Source of the DNA: DAISKN01 sp963716925
GTDB lineage: Bacteria > Acidobacteriota > Vicinamibacteria > Marinacidobacterales > SMYC01
DNA: 64,000 nucleotides
Assembly (NCBI GenBank): GCA_963716925.1
Contig: CAVQUX010000006.1
Coordinates: 992,001-1,056,000 of the forward strand
Direction of reading: 5' to 3'
The notes beneath the pieces were generated by a model. It saw only the letters and a list, made by a program, of their open reading frames with translations. It was not told the DNA's origin and ran no database searches. Positions 15,946 through 24,273 of this stretch are shown in pieces. Position 1 is the stretch's first letter. Each line of letters begins with the position of its first letter. The position numbers and the translations under genes are program-made.

Positions 15946-16620
15946 ATGGGCTGGCTCGATTTTCTCGGCGCGGAAGGATCGCTCGTGGCCCGCACGGCCC
16001 TGAACATGATCCTCGGGGGCGTCCTCGCCATCTACATCCGTTCCCTCTATCGCCGCTTCGGCTCCTCGATCGGAAGCCGCGATTCGTTCTCCGCGGTGTT
16101 CCCGATGCTCACCGCGGTCACGGTGCTCATCATCTTCGTGGTGAAGTCCTCCCTCGCGCTCTCCCTCGGTCTCGTGGGCGCTCTCTCCATCGTGCGCTTC
16201 CGCGCGGCCATCAAGTCTCCGGAAGAGCTGGTGTACCTCTTCTTCTGTATCGGCCTCGGCGTCGCCCTCGGAGCCGAGCATCGTCTGCTCGCCCTCGTCG
16301 CCGTCGTCGTCGTCACCCTGTTCATCGCGGGCCGCGGCCTTCTCCGCCGAGGGAAGGCGGCGGGACAAAACCTCCTTCTGACCGTGAGCGGCAACGCCGC
16401 GACGTTCTTCGAGCGCGAAGAAGGAGCGCTCCTCGAGGTACTGAGGCGTCGCTCCTCGGGGACGACGATCCAGCGGTTCGACCTCGAAGACGGCCAGGTG
16501 CAGTTCCGTGCGAGCCTCTCGCTCCGCGGGCTCGAGGAGACGACCGCGCTCATGGCCGAGCTCCAGTCGAAGCTTCCCGGCTACCAGATCTCCTACATGA
16601 ACCTCGAGAGCCTCGCCTGA
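15946..16620 (+). CDS. DUF4956-family membrane protein
   Basis: The 224-residue integral membrane protein has an N-terminal helix (about 15-33), helices near 48-66, 67-80 and 98-130, and a soluble C-terminal domain of about 85 residues. The segment SLGLVGALSIVRFRAAIKSPEELVYLFFCIGLG is diagnostic of DUF4956, an uncharacterised family that recurs beside VTC-domain and CotH genes. It lies divergent from the CotH gene and ends exactly where the convergent VTC-domain gene ends (TGATCA, no gap). A role with polyphosphate or surface-layer modification is only suggested by neighbourhood. The start at 15946 is the first ATG of the hydrophobic frame. Confidence 0.85.
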   Translation: MGWLDFLGAEGSLVARTALNMILGGVLAIYIRSLYRRFGSSIGSRDSFSAVFPMLTAVTVLIIFVVKSSLALSLGLVGALSIVRFRAAIKSPEELVYLFFCIGLGVALGAEHRLLALVAVVVVTLFIAGRGLLRRGKAAGQNLLLTVSGNAATFFEREEGALLEVLRRRSSGTTIQRFDLEDGQVQFRASLSLRGLEETTALMAELQSKLPGYQISYMNLESLA

Positions 16621-17319
16621 TCAGATCTCGCCGTAGTGGGTGCCGCCGAGTAGGCCGATCGCCTGGCACCCGAGGACGTACTTCGACGAGCGCGTGGCTC
16701 TCGGCTGGAGGGGGTGCAGTATCTCCCGGATCCGGTCTTCGCTCGAGAGCAAGGCCTTCGCTTCCAGGATCACGATATCCCTCACCCGGACCGCGAACCG
16801 CCGGGTGAGGCGCAGGCGTCCCGCCTGAGAGTAGAAGACGAGGTCCCGGTCGAGGGTGATCCGGAGCCCGGCGGCCTCGAAATAACTTCGCTCGTACTCG
16901 ACGAGGACGATCGCTTCCGGGCGCGCGAGGAGGGCTTCCGCCTGCGTGGGCGGAAGGGATCGGGAGAGAGCTCTCATCGTCTCCGCGAGAGGAGCCTCCT
17001 CGAGCGGACGAGTGAGCGCGAAAGGGACTCGCTCCTTGCTGGTGGTTTGACCCCGCCGCCTCTTGATCTCGAAGAACAGGGAACCACCAGGAAATGGGGC
17101 GTCGTACCACCTCAGGCGCACCTTGCTGCGCCTGCCGGATCCGTCGACGTTCTCTCGGCAGGCGCTCAGGCGAGCGTCGTCGAAATAGAGGCTCGACACC
17201 AGCGACGTCCGGTCGCGATAGGAGACTCTTCGGCAATTCACCTCGAGGATCCGCTCGAGCTTCCCGAGGTCCGCCCGGGGGAGAGCGAACTTCGACTCCC
17301 GCCGCTCAAACGATGTCAT
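16621..17319 (-). CDS. VTC-domain protein (polyphosphate polymerase-like)
   Basis: I use the ATG at 17319 (MTSFERRESKF), giving 232 residues and a 14-base overlap with the upstream DUF4956 gene. The order of motifs fits the VTC tunnel fold: ERRESKFALP, SLYFDDARLSACRENVDG, SKVRLRWYD, FEIKRRRGQTTSKER, and a C-terminal SKYVLGCQAIGL. The basic residues and glutamates (Arg-Trp-Tyr, Glu-Ile-Lys, Glu-Tyr-Glu-Arg) match those that bind triphosphate and polyphosphate in eukaryotic Vtc4. Bacterial homologues lack proven activity. The protein has no membrane segment and probably works at the cytoplasmic face beside the DUF4956 proteins. Confidence 0.85.
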   Translation of the reverse strand: MTSFERRESKFALPRADLGKLERILEVNCRRVSYRDRTSLVSSLYFDDARLSACRENVDGSGRRSKVRLRWYDAPFPGGSLFFEIKRRRGQTTSKERVPFALTRPLEEAPLAETMRALSRSLPPTQAEALLARPEAIVLVEYERSYFEAAGLRITLDRDLVFYSQAGRLRLTRRFAVRVRDIVILEAKALLSSEDRIREILHPLQPRATRSSKYVLGCQAIGLLGGTHYGEI

Positions 17320-18496
17320 CGCTCGCGACACAGGCGACGTCGAAGCCGGGAAACGACGCACGAACGCGGCTCAGGAAGCCCTCGACGTCGCCGCCCTGGA
17401 CGCTGACCAGCGTACGTAGCTCGACTCGATCCCCATCGCGGTCCAGCCGACGGAGCTCGAGCCCCCGAACCATGGCGGAAAGCCGGTCGAGGACCGATCC
17501 GCCCTCGCCGTCGAAGAACCGGGCGGCGTCCCCCGAGATCGTGATCAGGAACGACCTTTCGGCGACCGGGTCGTCGAAGCGGCTGCGGAGGAGAACGAAG
17601 GCGCCGACCACCGCCGCCGCCGAGACCGAAAGCAGGCGATGCTGCGCGCCCAACGAAAGCCCCACCGCGACGCAGAACAGAAGATAGACGAGCTCCTCCG
17701 GCGTCTTGATCGCCGAGCGGAACCGGACGATCGAGAGCGCCCCGAGAAGCCCGAGCGAGAGCGGGATCGAAGCCTGCACCACCGTCAGGAGCAGGATGGT
17801 GCCGAGAGTGAAGAGCGGAAACAGGTTTCCGAGCTGGGAGCGGTCTCCGGCCGCGGCGCCGAACCGGAGAAAAAGCTCCCGGATCGCGAGCCCGAGGAGC
17901 CCACCGAGAAGGAGGTTCCAGGCGAAGCCCCCGAGGCGCGCCGGCTCGCCTCGGGCGATCGAACGAAGACTCCCCGGACGGCTCGAGACGATTACGGGAT
18001 CGCCCCAGACCGTCTGCAGGCGGTCCGCCCAGAGCTTTCCCGTGCGCCCCCCGAGAGCGCGGGTCTCGAGGGTGAGTGAGACCTGGCGGCCTGCCCACTC
18101 CGCGAGATCCACTTCGCGGTCGTGCCACTGATTGGCGTCCTCGAAATCGAAGTACTCCTCGAAAACCACTTCGGCATCGACGCGCACGACGAACTCGACT
18201 CCCGCCCGCCGGACCTCCTGCCGGGCGACGAGCGCCGGAGCGAACTCGAGGACAGGCGCATCGGGAAGCGTGAGGCCGAAGCGAAGGGTCGAGGGAAAGG
18301 GCGGAGTGAGGGACGGACGCGAATCGTCCGAGAGACGAACCAGACCCCGGTCCGACGGCTGCTCGAGGAAGCTCGCGTAGCGTCCCTCGGGAGAGGAGGC
18401 TTCCGCCTCGAGATCCTGGACGAGGGACGTCCGGGCTCCGCCGCAGGAGATCGTCGCCAGGAGGAGCGCCCAGGGAGCGAGGGCCCTTGTATCCAC
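17306..18496 (-). CDS. DUF4956 membrane protein with lipoprotein-type extracytoplasmic N-terminal domain
   Basis: This 396-residue protein has an N-terminal lipobox-like signal (LLLATISCGG), a beta-rich domain of about 170 residues (FEEYFDFEDANQWHDREVDL, VSLTLETRALGG), then the DUF4956 membrane part with SLGLLGALSIVRFRSAIKTP, closely similar to the stand-alone DUF4956 gene at 15946. A soluble C-terminal domain ends the protein. A lipidated N-terminus joined to a multi-helix domain is odd, and the Cys may simply follow an uncleaved anchor. Its stop overlaps the VTC gene start, so both are probably made together. The extra outer domain could bind envelope ligands. Confidence 0.82.
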   Translation of the reverse strand: MDTRALAPWALLLATISCGGARTSLVQDLEAEASSPEGRYASFLEQPSDRGLVRLSDDSRPSLTPPFPSTLRFGLTLPDAPVLEFAPALVARQEVRRAGVEFVVRVDAEVVFEEYFDFEDANQWHDREVDLAEWAGRQVSLTLETRALGGRTGKLWADRLQTVWGDPVIVSSRPGSLRSIARGEPARLGGFAWNLLLGGLLGLAIRELFLRFGAAAGDRSQLGNLFPLFTLGTILLLTVVQASIPLSLGLLGALSIVRFRSAIKTPEELVYLLFCVAVGLSLGAQHRLLSVSAAAVVGAFVLLRSRFDDPVAERSFLITISGDAARFFDGEGGSVLDRLSAMVRGLELRRLDRDGDRVELRTLVSVQGGDVEGFLSRVRASFPGFDVACVASDDIV

Positions 18497-18543
18497 CGGC
18501 GAAGAAGCTAGCCTTTCCGCGAATCGGGATCAAGGCAAGGGTG

Positions 18544-18549
18544 TATACT
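18544..18549 (+). promoter_or_regulatory. possible -10 element (TATACT)
   Basis: TATACT lies 25 bases before the ATG of the secreted ureohydrolase gene, in the short gap between divergent genes. No clear -35 was found. Confidence 0.35.
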
Positions 18550-18573
18550 CCCTCGCGCCCGGGAGGCCGATCG

Positions 18574-19797
18574 ATGAGACACGAAGTCTGGTTTGCGTCG
18601 TTGGCGCTGGCGCTCGCCGCCTTCGGCCTCGCACAGGAAGAGAGCCGGAAGAAGCCCGAGGACGAAGCGGTGATCCGCCTCGACGGGAGCGACCCTACCT
18701 TGAACGAGTGGAAGACCGTTCGCGACATGTCGAAGGACGTGAAGAGGGACCCCGGCCCCATCAACGTCCAGCGTTTCGCGGGAGGGATGGGCTGGCAGGG
18801 GATCCCGACGTTCTTCAACCTGCCGGTCGCATTGACCCCGGAGGACCTGAGGGCGGGCCAGGTGAACGTGGCCATTCTCGGAGCGCCTCTCGACATGGGC
18901 TCGGGCATGCGCGGCGCCGGCTTCGGCCCCCGAGCCCTTCGCACCTCGGAGACTTACGCGGGATGGGGCAGCTACTCGAACCCTCACCTCCACGTCATGG
19001 TGGACTGGACGAAGGAGTTGAACGTCGTCGACTACGGCGACGCCCCCATCGACACCATGAGCACCGAAAGGACGATGGAGCCTGTACGGCAGATGGTGCG
19101 CGAGGTGGCGCAAACGGGCGCGATCCCGTTCATCGTCGGCGGGGATCACTCGCTCGAGTACCCCAACGTCGCCGGGGTCGCCGACGTTTACGGCAAGGAG
19201 AGCGTGGGCGTCGTCCACTTCGACGCGCACTACGATGCCGGCACACCCCATGGAGGGCATCTCATCTCCCACGGGCAACCGATTCGCCGGTTGATCAATG
19301 AAGGCCACGTCCTGGGCAAGAACTACATCCAGGTCGGTCTCCGCGGATACTGGCCGGGCGAGGAAGGGTTCCAGTGGATGCGCGAGCAGGGGTTCCGCTA
19401 CCACACGATGGCGGAGATCGAGCGCGAGGGGTGGGACGCGGTGATGACCCGGGTTCTCGCGGAGGCGCTGGATGGGCCGCAGCACCTGTATATCTCCCTC
19501 GACATCGACGTGCTCGACCCCGCCTACACTCCGGGGACGGGAACTCCCGAGCCCGGAGGGCTCACTCCGCGCGAGCTCTTTCCCCTGGTCCGCAATCTCT
19601 GCGCCCGGAACAACCTCGTCGGGTTCGACCTGGTCGAGGTGAATCCCCTGGTCGATCCCGGCTACACCACCGCGCTCAACGCCAATCGACTTCTCCGCGA
19701 GTGTCTGACCGGGATCGCGATGAGGAAGAAAGGATTGACCGAAGAGCTCTATCTGAGCCCCCTCACCCGGGAGCATGGCAGAAGGCCGCAGAATTAA
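18574..19797 (+). CDS. secreted arginase/agmatinase-family hydrolase
   Basis: The ATG at 18574 gives 407 residues with a signal peptide (VWFASLALALAAFGLA). The mature protein is a full ureohydrolase with the binuclear manganese ligands: GGDHSLEYP, HFDAHYDAG and SLDIDVLDPAYTPGTGTPEP. Family members cleave arginine, agmatine, formiminoglutamate, guanidinobutyrate or other guanidines to urea (or formamide) and an amine. The substrate cannot be told here. Most members are cytoplasmic, so export is unusual and suggests breakdown of external guanidino compounds. About 95 residues precede the core. The last 23 bases overlap the PpiC gene, so the two are probably co-translated, perhaps for folding of exported enzymes. 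Confidence 0.88.
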   Translation: MRHEVWFASLALALAAFGLAQEESRKKPEDEAVIRLDGSDPTLNEWKTVRDMSKDVKRDPGPINVQRFAGGMGWQGIPTFFNLPVALTPEDLRAGQVNVAILGAPLDMGSGMRGAGFGPRALRTSETYAGWGSYSNPHLHVMVDWTKELNVVDYGDAPIDTMSTERTMEPVRQMVREVAQTGAIPFIVGGDHSLEYPNVAGVADVYGKESVGVVHFDAHYDAGTPHGGHLISHGQPIRRLINEGHVLGKNYIQVGLRGYWPGEEGFQWMREQGFRYHTMAEIEREGWDAVMTRVLAEALDGPQHLYISLDIDVLDPAYTPGTGTPEPGGLTPRELFPLVRNLCARNNLVGFDLVEVNPLVDPGYTTALNANRLLRECLTGIAMRKKGLTEELYLSPLTREHGRRPQN

Positions 19798-20578
19798 ACG
19801 CTTCCTTCGAGAACCCCTGCTGCAGTTCGCGGCCGCGGGAGGTCTCCTGTTCCTCGCGCACAATCTCTGGGCGCCCTCCGACTCCGACCGCATCGTCGTC
19901 ACCCGGGAGCTCGCCGAGTCTCTCGCGAAAGCGCGGGAAGAGCTCCTGATGCGACCGCTCACGAGCGAAGAGCGGGAGCAGGTCGTCTCCGAGTTCATCG
20001 ACGAAGAGGTTCTTCTGCGGGAAGCGTACCGACAGGGCCTCGATAGGGACGATCCCCGGATCCGGCGCTGGCTCATCGACAAAGTCGAATTCCAGCTGGT
20101 CGAAGAGCCTCGAGAGCCGACGCCCGCGGACCTCGACGCCCTTTATCGCGAAAAGCCGGAACGCTACCGGACTCCGCGCGCCGTGAGCTTCGAGCACGTG
20201 TTCTACGCCTCGCGCGAGCCGGAGCCGATCCTCGAGCGGCTCCGCGCGGGAGCCGACTTCACGCGTTTCGGAGACGAGTTCTGGCTCGGCGGGAGCTTGA
20301 ATCGGTTCTCGGAGCTCGAGCTCCGGACGACGCTCGGTGCCGATTTCACGGAGAAGGTGCTCGCTCTCCCCGAAGGCGAGTGGAGTGGGCCCCTGGCCTC
20401 GAGCCGCGGGGCGCATTTCGTGCGCGTGAGGGAGAAGCTCGAGCCGGAGCTTCCCTCCCGGAAAGACGTCGACTGGGTCCTCCGCGAGGACTGGCTCCGG
20501 GAGAAACGGGAAGAGAGCCGCGCGCGCAGGCTCGAGGAGCTCCGGACGCGGTACCGGATCGACCGGCGGAAAGACTAG
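19775..20578 (+). CDS. PpiC-type peptidyl-prolyl isomerase, membrane-anchored
   Basis: This 267-residue protein has an N-terminal anchor (residues 15-32, LLQFAAAGGLLFLAHNLW), a SurA/PrsA-like helical region (ITRELAESLAKAREEL-like, with EFIDEEVLLREAYRQGLDRDD) and a compact parvulin-type isomerase domain (about 140-225: RYRTPRAVSFEHVFYASR, EGEWSGPLASSRGAHFVRVREK). It should act at the outer face of the inner membrane, helping secreted proteins fold. It overlaps the end of the arginase-family gene by 23 bases. It converges on DNA polymerase X, whose stop codon it touches at 20575-20578. Confidence 0.82.
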   Translation: MAEGRRIKRFLREPLLQFAAAGGLLFLAHNLWAPSDSDRIVVTRELAESLAKAREELLMRPLTSEEREQVVSEFIDEEVLLREAYRQGLDRDDPRIRRWLIDKVEFQLVEEPREPTPADLDALYREKPERYRTPRAVSFEHVFYASREPEPILERLRAGADFTRFGDEFWLGGSLNRFSELELRTTLGADFTEKVLALPEGEWSGPLASSRGAHFVRVREKLEPELPSRKDVDWVLREDWLREKREESRARRLEELRTRYRIDRRKD

Positions 20579-22324
20579 ATCCCGCGCCGGCTCCTTCGCT
20601 CCTCCACCCACTCGAGGAATCGCTCCCTGGGCCAGGTGTTGGCGATGCGGGAAGGGTCGACCCAGCCGCGGGTCGCCTGCAGCACACCCCACTCCATGCG
20701 CGCGAACTCCCGGGTGTGGTGGGAGTCGGTCGAAACGACGAACGTCACGTCGAGCTCGCGCGCACGATACAGCACCTCGCTCGAGGCGTCGAGGCGCCCG
20801 AGGGCGGCGTTGATCTCGATGGCGGTCCGGGTCTCGACCGCCTTCTGAAGGATGGCGTCGATGTCGAGCTCGATTCCCGGGCGCCGTCCGATTCGCCGGC
20901 CGGTGAGATGCGCGACGGCGTCGACCGTCGGGTCCTCCATCGCGGCCGCGACCCGGCGCGTTTGCTCGGCCGCCGGAAGATCGAAATGGGAGTGGACTCC
21001 GGCGACGCACCAGTCGAAGCCCCGCCGGAAGGTCTCGTCGTAGTCGAGGCTCCCCTCCGCGCCGATGTTGAGCTCCACCCCGTGAAGGAGCGCCAGCTTC
21101 GGATACCGCGGGCGCAGGGCTTCGAGCTCCTTCCGCTGCTCCAGAAACTTCTCGCGGCTGACGCCGTTGAAGGCCAGGTTCTCTCCGTGGTCGGTGATCG
21201 CCAGGTACGCGTATCCCCGCGCGGCCGCGGCCTCGACGACCTCCTGGAGCGCACTCCGCCCGTCGCCCGATAGAGACGTATGGACGTGGAGATCGCCCCG
21301 GAGGTCTTCCAGGCGGAGAGGAGCCAGGAGCCTCGCCTCGGCGGCCGCCTCGATCTCTCCCCGGTCTTCGCGCATCGGAGGCGGGATCGGCTCGAGCCCG
21401 AGCGCACCGTAGATCGCCTCCTCCGTTTCGGAGGCGACCACCTCCCCGGTCTCGACGACGGTGAGCCCGTACTCGTTGAGAAGCCACCCGCGGTCGAGGG
21501 CGATCTGCCGGAGCTTGATGTTGTGCGCCTTGGAGCCGGTGAAGTACTGGCAGGCCGCTCCGAACTGGTGGGGCTCCACGATCCGAAGGTCGACCTGGAG
21601 TCCCGTCGATGTCAGGACCGAAGTCTTGGTCTCGCCGCTTCCGATGATCTCGCTCACCCTCGGCATCTTCACGAACTTCTCCATGACCGCCGAGGGCTTC
21701 CTCGACGCGGCCACGATGTCGATGTCGGCGATGGTCTCCCGAAAGCGGCGCAGGCTACCGCAGTAGAGGGCGCGCTCCACCTCGGGAAGCTTCTCGAGCT
21801 CGGCGACGAGCTCCCGCGCGACGGGGAGCGCCTCGGCGATGGGAACGCGCTTGTCCTTCCCCGTGAGCCCCATGCGGCCGATGGCATGTAGGATTTTCTC
21901 CTCCATCTTCGCCCCGAGGCCCTTGAGGTCGCGCAGCTTCCGTCCGTCGATGGCGGCCCGAAGATCGTTCAGGTTCTGGATGCCGAGCTCGCTCCGCAGC
22001 CGCAGGAGAGTCTTGGGGCCGAGCCCCGGAATCTTGCCGAGCTCCACGAGCTCCGGGGGGTACTTCTTACGGAGCTCCTCCAGTTTCGCGATCCTGCCCG
22101 AAGCGAAGAACTCCCGGACCTTCTTCGCCGTGCTCGCGCCGACGCCGTCGAGTGCGGTCAGCTCCTTCTCCGAGAGAGCCGACAGGTCTCCGCGGTAGCT
22201 CCCGAGAGCGTCCATCGCGTTCTGATAGGCGCGCACCCGAAAGGCGTTCGGAGAGCCTTCGTCCAGGATTCGTGAGCTCGACCAGCTCCCTGAAGAGCGC
22301 CACCAGCGCGTCGTTCGGTCCCAC
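20575..22324 (-). CDS. polX: family X DNA polymerase with C-terminal PHP domain (apparent frameshift near 22270)
   Basis: From 22236 the frame runs 553 residues: helix-hairpin-helix DNA-binding repeats (LDGVGASTAKKVREFF, IPGLGPKTLLRLR), a polymerase palm (CGSLRRFRETIADIDIVAA with the catalytic Asp pair), then a PHP domain with metal ligands (DLHVHTSLSGDG, ITDHGENLAFNG, GVHSHFDLP, STDSHHTREF). It repairs DNA by gap filling, and the PHP part gives 3'-exonuclease or phosphatase activity in bacterial PolX. The usual N-terminus (MGPNDALVALFRELVELT, then ILDEGSPNAFRVRAYQ) is readable only if one extra base near 22270 is removed, so the true start is probably 22324. The downstream GTG at 22236 could also serve. 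Confidence 0.88.
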
Positions 22325-22398
22325 GCCGAAAGTCTAGCTCATGCGGCTCGCCGCGGAGGAAAGCTTGCCAGACGTTTGCGGTTTCGCGAGAATGCCTC

Positions 22399-22803
22399 GT
22401 GGCTCTCACCTTCATCCTCGTCCTCGAGCGCGACCTTCCCGGGTGCGAGCCCCGCGGGTTCGACGGACGATGCCTGGCCAAGGCGCGCCACGCGCTCGAT
22501 GCCATCGCCCACGAGCAGGACCTCCGGGGGCTCGGGGAGTTCGTCGCCTTCAGCCAGAAGGAAGCGGAGACTCTCGCGGAGGACATGAAGTTCGACGCCC
22601 CGACGGTCGGAGGTCAGACCGGCCGCTGGTTCCGCGCCGCCGACGGTCTCGAGGTGGTGCGGGCCATCCGCGACTTCCTCGTCGAGCACCCGGAGGAGCT
22701 CGACGAGGCCCGGGAGTTGACCGAAGCTCTCGGCTCGATGGAGACGATGCTCTCGGCCGCCGAAGACGCGGGCGTTCGCTTCCGGCTGAGCCTGGATTAC
22801 TGA
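22399..22803 (+). CDS. conserved hypothetical protein, 134 aa
   Basis: The GTG start at 22399 gives MALTFILVLERDLPG. The small acidic soluble protein is mostly helical (CLAKARHALDAIAHEQDL, ETLAEDMKFDAP). The segment FDAPTVGGQTGRWFRAADGLEVVRAI, ending RFRLSLDY, looks conserved in kind, but I cannot name the family. It is divergent from polX (75 bases) and converges with the MFS transporter gene (7 bases). No membrane segment or signal peptide is present. Confidence 0.6.
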   Translation: MALTFILVLERDLPGCEPRGFDGRCLAKARHALDAIAHEQDLRGLGEFVAFSQKEAETLAEDMKFDAPTVGGQTGRWFRAADGLEVVRAIRDFLVEHPEELDEARELTEALGSMETMLSAAEDAGVRFRLSLDY

Positions 22804-22810
22804 CCCCGCA

Positions 22811-24130
22811 TCACACGCGCTCGAGGTTCGCTTCCGCCTCCCGCGCCACCCTTCGTCCCTCCTCGACGTTCACCAGCGATAGAAGAATCCCCCCCACGAC
22901 GAAGAAGCCGATGACGGATAGCACGGCGTTGCGGCTCGAACCCGTGGCCAGGATGGTCACGGCGAAGAGAGCCGGGCCGAAGATCCCGGCGAACTTGTCG
23001 AACACTCCGAAGAACGCGAAGAACTCCGCCGACTTGTGCGCGGGGATGATGGTCGAGAAGAGAGAGCGGCTGAGCGCCTGGCTTCCTCCCTGAACCGTTC
23101 CCACCAGGATCGCGAGCAGGTAGAAGTCGGAGGCGGTCTTCATGCGGTAGCCGACGATGCTGATGCCGACGTATACCGCGAGCGCCAGGAGGATGGCCCG
23201 CTTGGCGGTGATGCGGCTCGCCAGCCAGCCGAAGAGGAAGGCGAACGGAATCCCCACGACCTGGGTGAGCAGAAGCGCCGAGATGAGAACTCCCTGGTCG
23301 AGGCCGACCTCGGTGCCGTAGCTCGTGGCCATGCGGATGATGGTGAGGATGCCGTCGTTGTAGATCAGGAACGCGCCGAGCATCAGGAACGCATGCCGGT
23401 AGGTACGGAGCTCGCGGAACGTTTCTCCCAGGCGGGCGAAGGCCACGAGGAGCGGGTTCTCCCCTCCGGTCTCGTCCTTTTCCAGCCGCCGCTCCGGCTC
23501 CCGCACTCGCCGGAAGAGGGGAATGGAAAAGCCGAGCCACCAGAAGGCCACGCTCAAGAACGAGAGCCGGCTTGCGGTCCCCGGGTCTGCGATCCCGAAG
23601 AGCCCGGGCTTCTGGATCGCCAGGAGGTTCACGGCGAGAAGCAATCCGCCGCCGAGATAGCCCAGGGCGAATCCCGCGCTCGCTACCATGTCCCGCTCCT
23701 CCTCGCGGGCGATGTGAGGGAGGAGCGACTCGTAGAACACCAGACTCCCGGTCACTCCGATGTTTCCGATGACGAAGAGGAGGAGCGCGAGCTTCCAGTC
23801 CCCGCGGCCGATGAAATACATGGCGGCGGTGGCGGCGACCCCGAGCCCCATGAAGGCCCCGAGCATCTTCATCTTCAGGCCGGCGAAGTCCGCCATGGCG
23901 CCGAGGATGGGAGAGAGGAGCGCTATCAAGACCATCGCGAACGTGGTCGCGGCCGCGAAGCGGGCGGTGGCGACCGTGGGAGGTAGCTCGGAAGCCGCGA
24001 CGCGGGTGAAGTAGATGGGAAAAACGGCGGCGACGATCGTGGTCCAGAACGCGGAGTTCGCCCAGTCGTAGAGCGCCCAGGCGCGAAGCTCCGGGCGATG
24101 AAGGCCGAGGCGTTCGAGAAGCTTGGTCAT
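22811..24130 (-). CDS. MFS transporter, UMF1/Atg22-like
   Basis: The ATG at 24130 gives 439 residues with about 12 membrane helices. The opening ELRAWALYDWANSAFWTTIVAAVFPIYF is typical of the UMF1 family related to yeast Atg22 vacuolar amino-acid exporters. Further signatures are LSPILGAMADF, GSLVFYESLLPHIA and GTVQGGSQALSRSLFSTIIP. The substrate is unknown, and amino acids or similar solutes are possible. A longer upstream reading frame lacks a signal or homology, so I reject the earlier start. Transcription is convergent with the small gene at 22399. Confidence 0.9.
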   Translation of the reverse strand: MTKLLERLGLHRPELRAWALYDWANSAFWTTIVAAVFPIYFTRVAASELPPTVATARFAAATTFAMVLIALLSPILGAMADFAGLKMKMLGAFMGLGVAATAAMYFIGRGDWKLALLLFVIGNIGVTGSLVFYESLLPHIAREEERDMVASAGFALGYLGGGLLLAVNLLAIQKPGLFGIADPGTASRLSFLSVAFWWLGFSIPLFRRVREPERRLEKDETGGENPLLVAFARLGETFRELRTYRHAFLMLGAFLIYNDGILTIIRMATSYGTEVGLDQGVLISALLLTQVVGIPFAFLFGWLASRITAKRAILLALAVYVGISIVGYRMKTASDFYLLAILVGTVQGGSQALSRSLFSTIIPAHKSAEFFAFFGVFDKFAGIFGPALFAVTILATGSSRNAVLSVIGFFVVGGILLSLVNVEEGRRVAREAEANLERV

Positions 24131-24273
24131 CACCGGCAAAGCGGCACATCTTATCGCGCGCGGGGCGATCCCGGAATCCTCCCGCTCGCGAGATGGCACT
24201 CCGAGTCGTACTCCGCATTCGCTTCCGCCTCTGAGAACCGGATGGCACAATGTTCGTATGACTTTCGAGACGG

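Noticed and set aside
24194..24210. TGGCAC as a further sigma-54 promoter
   Set aside because: No GC at the -12 position with 10-base spacing.
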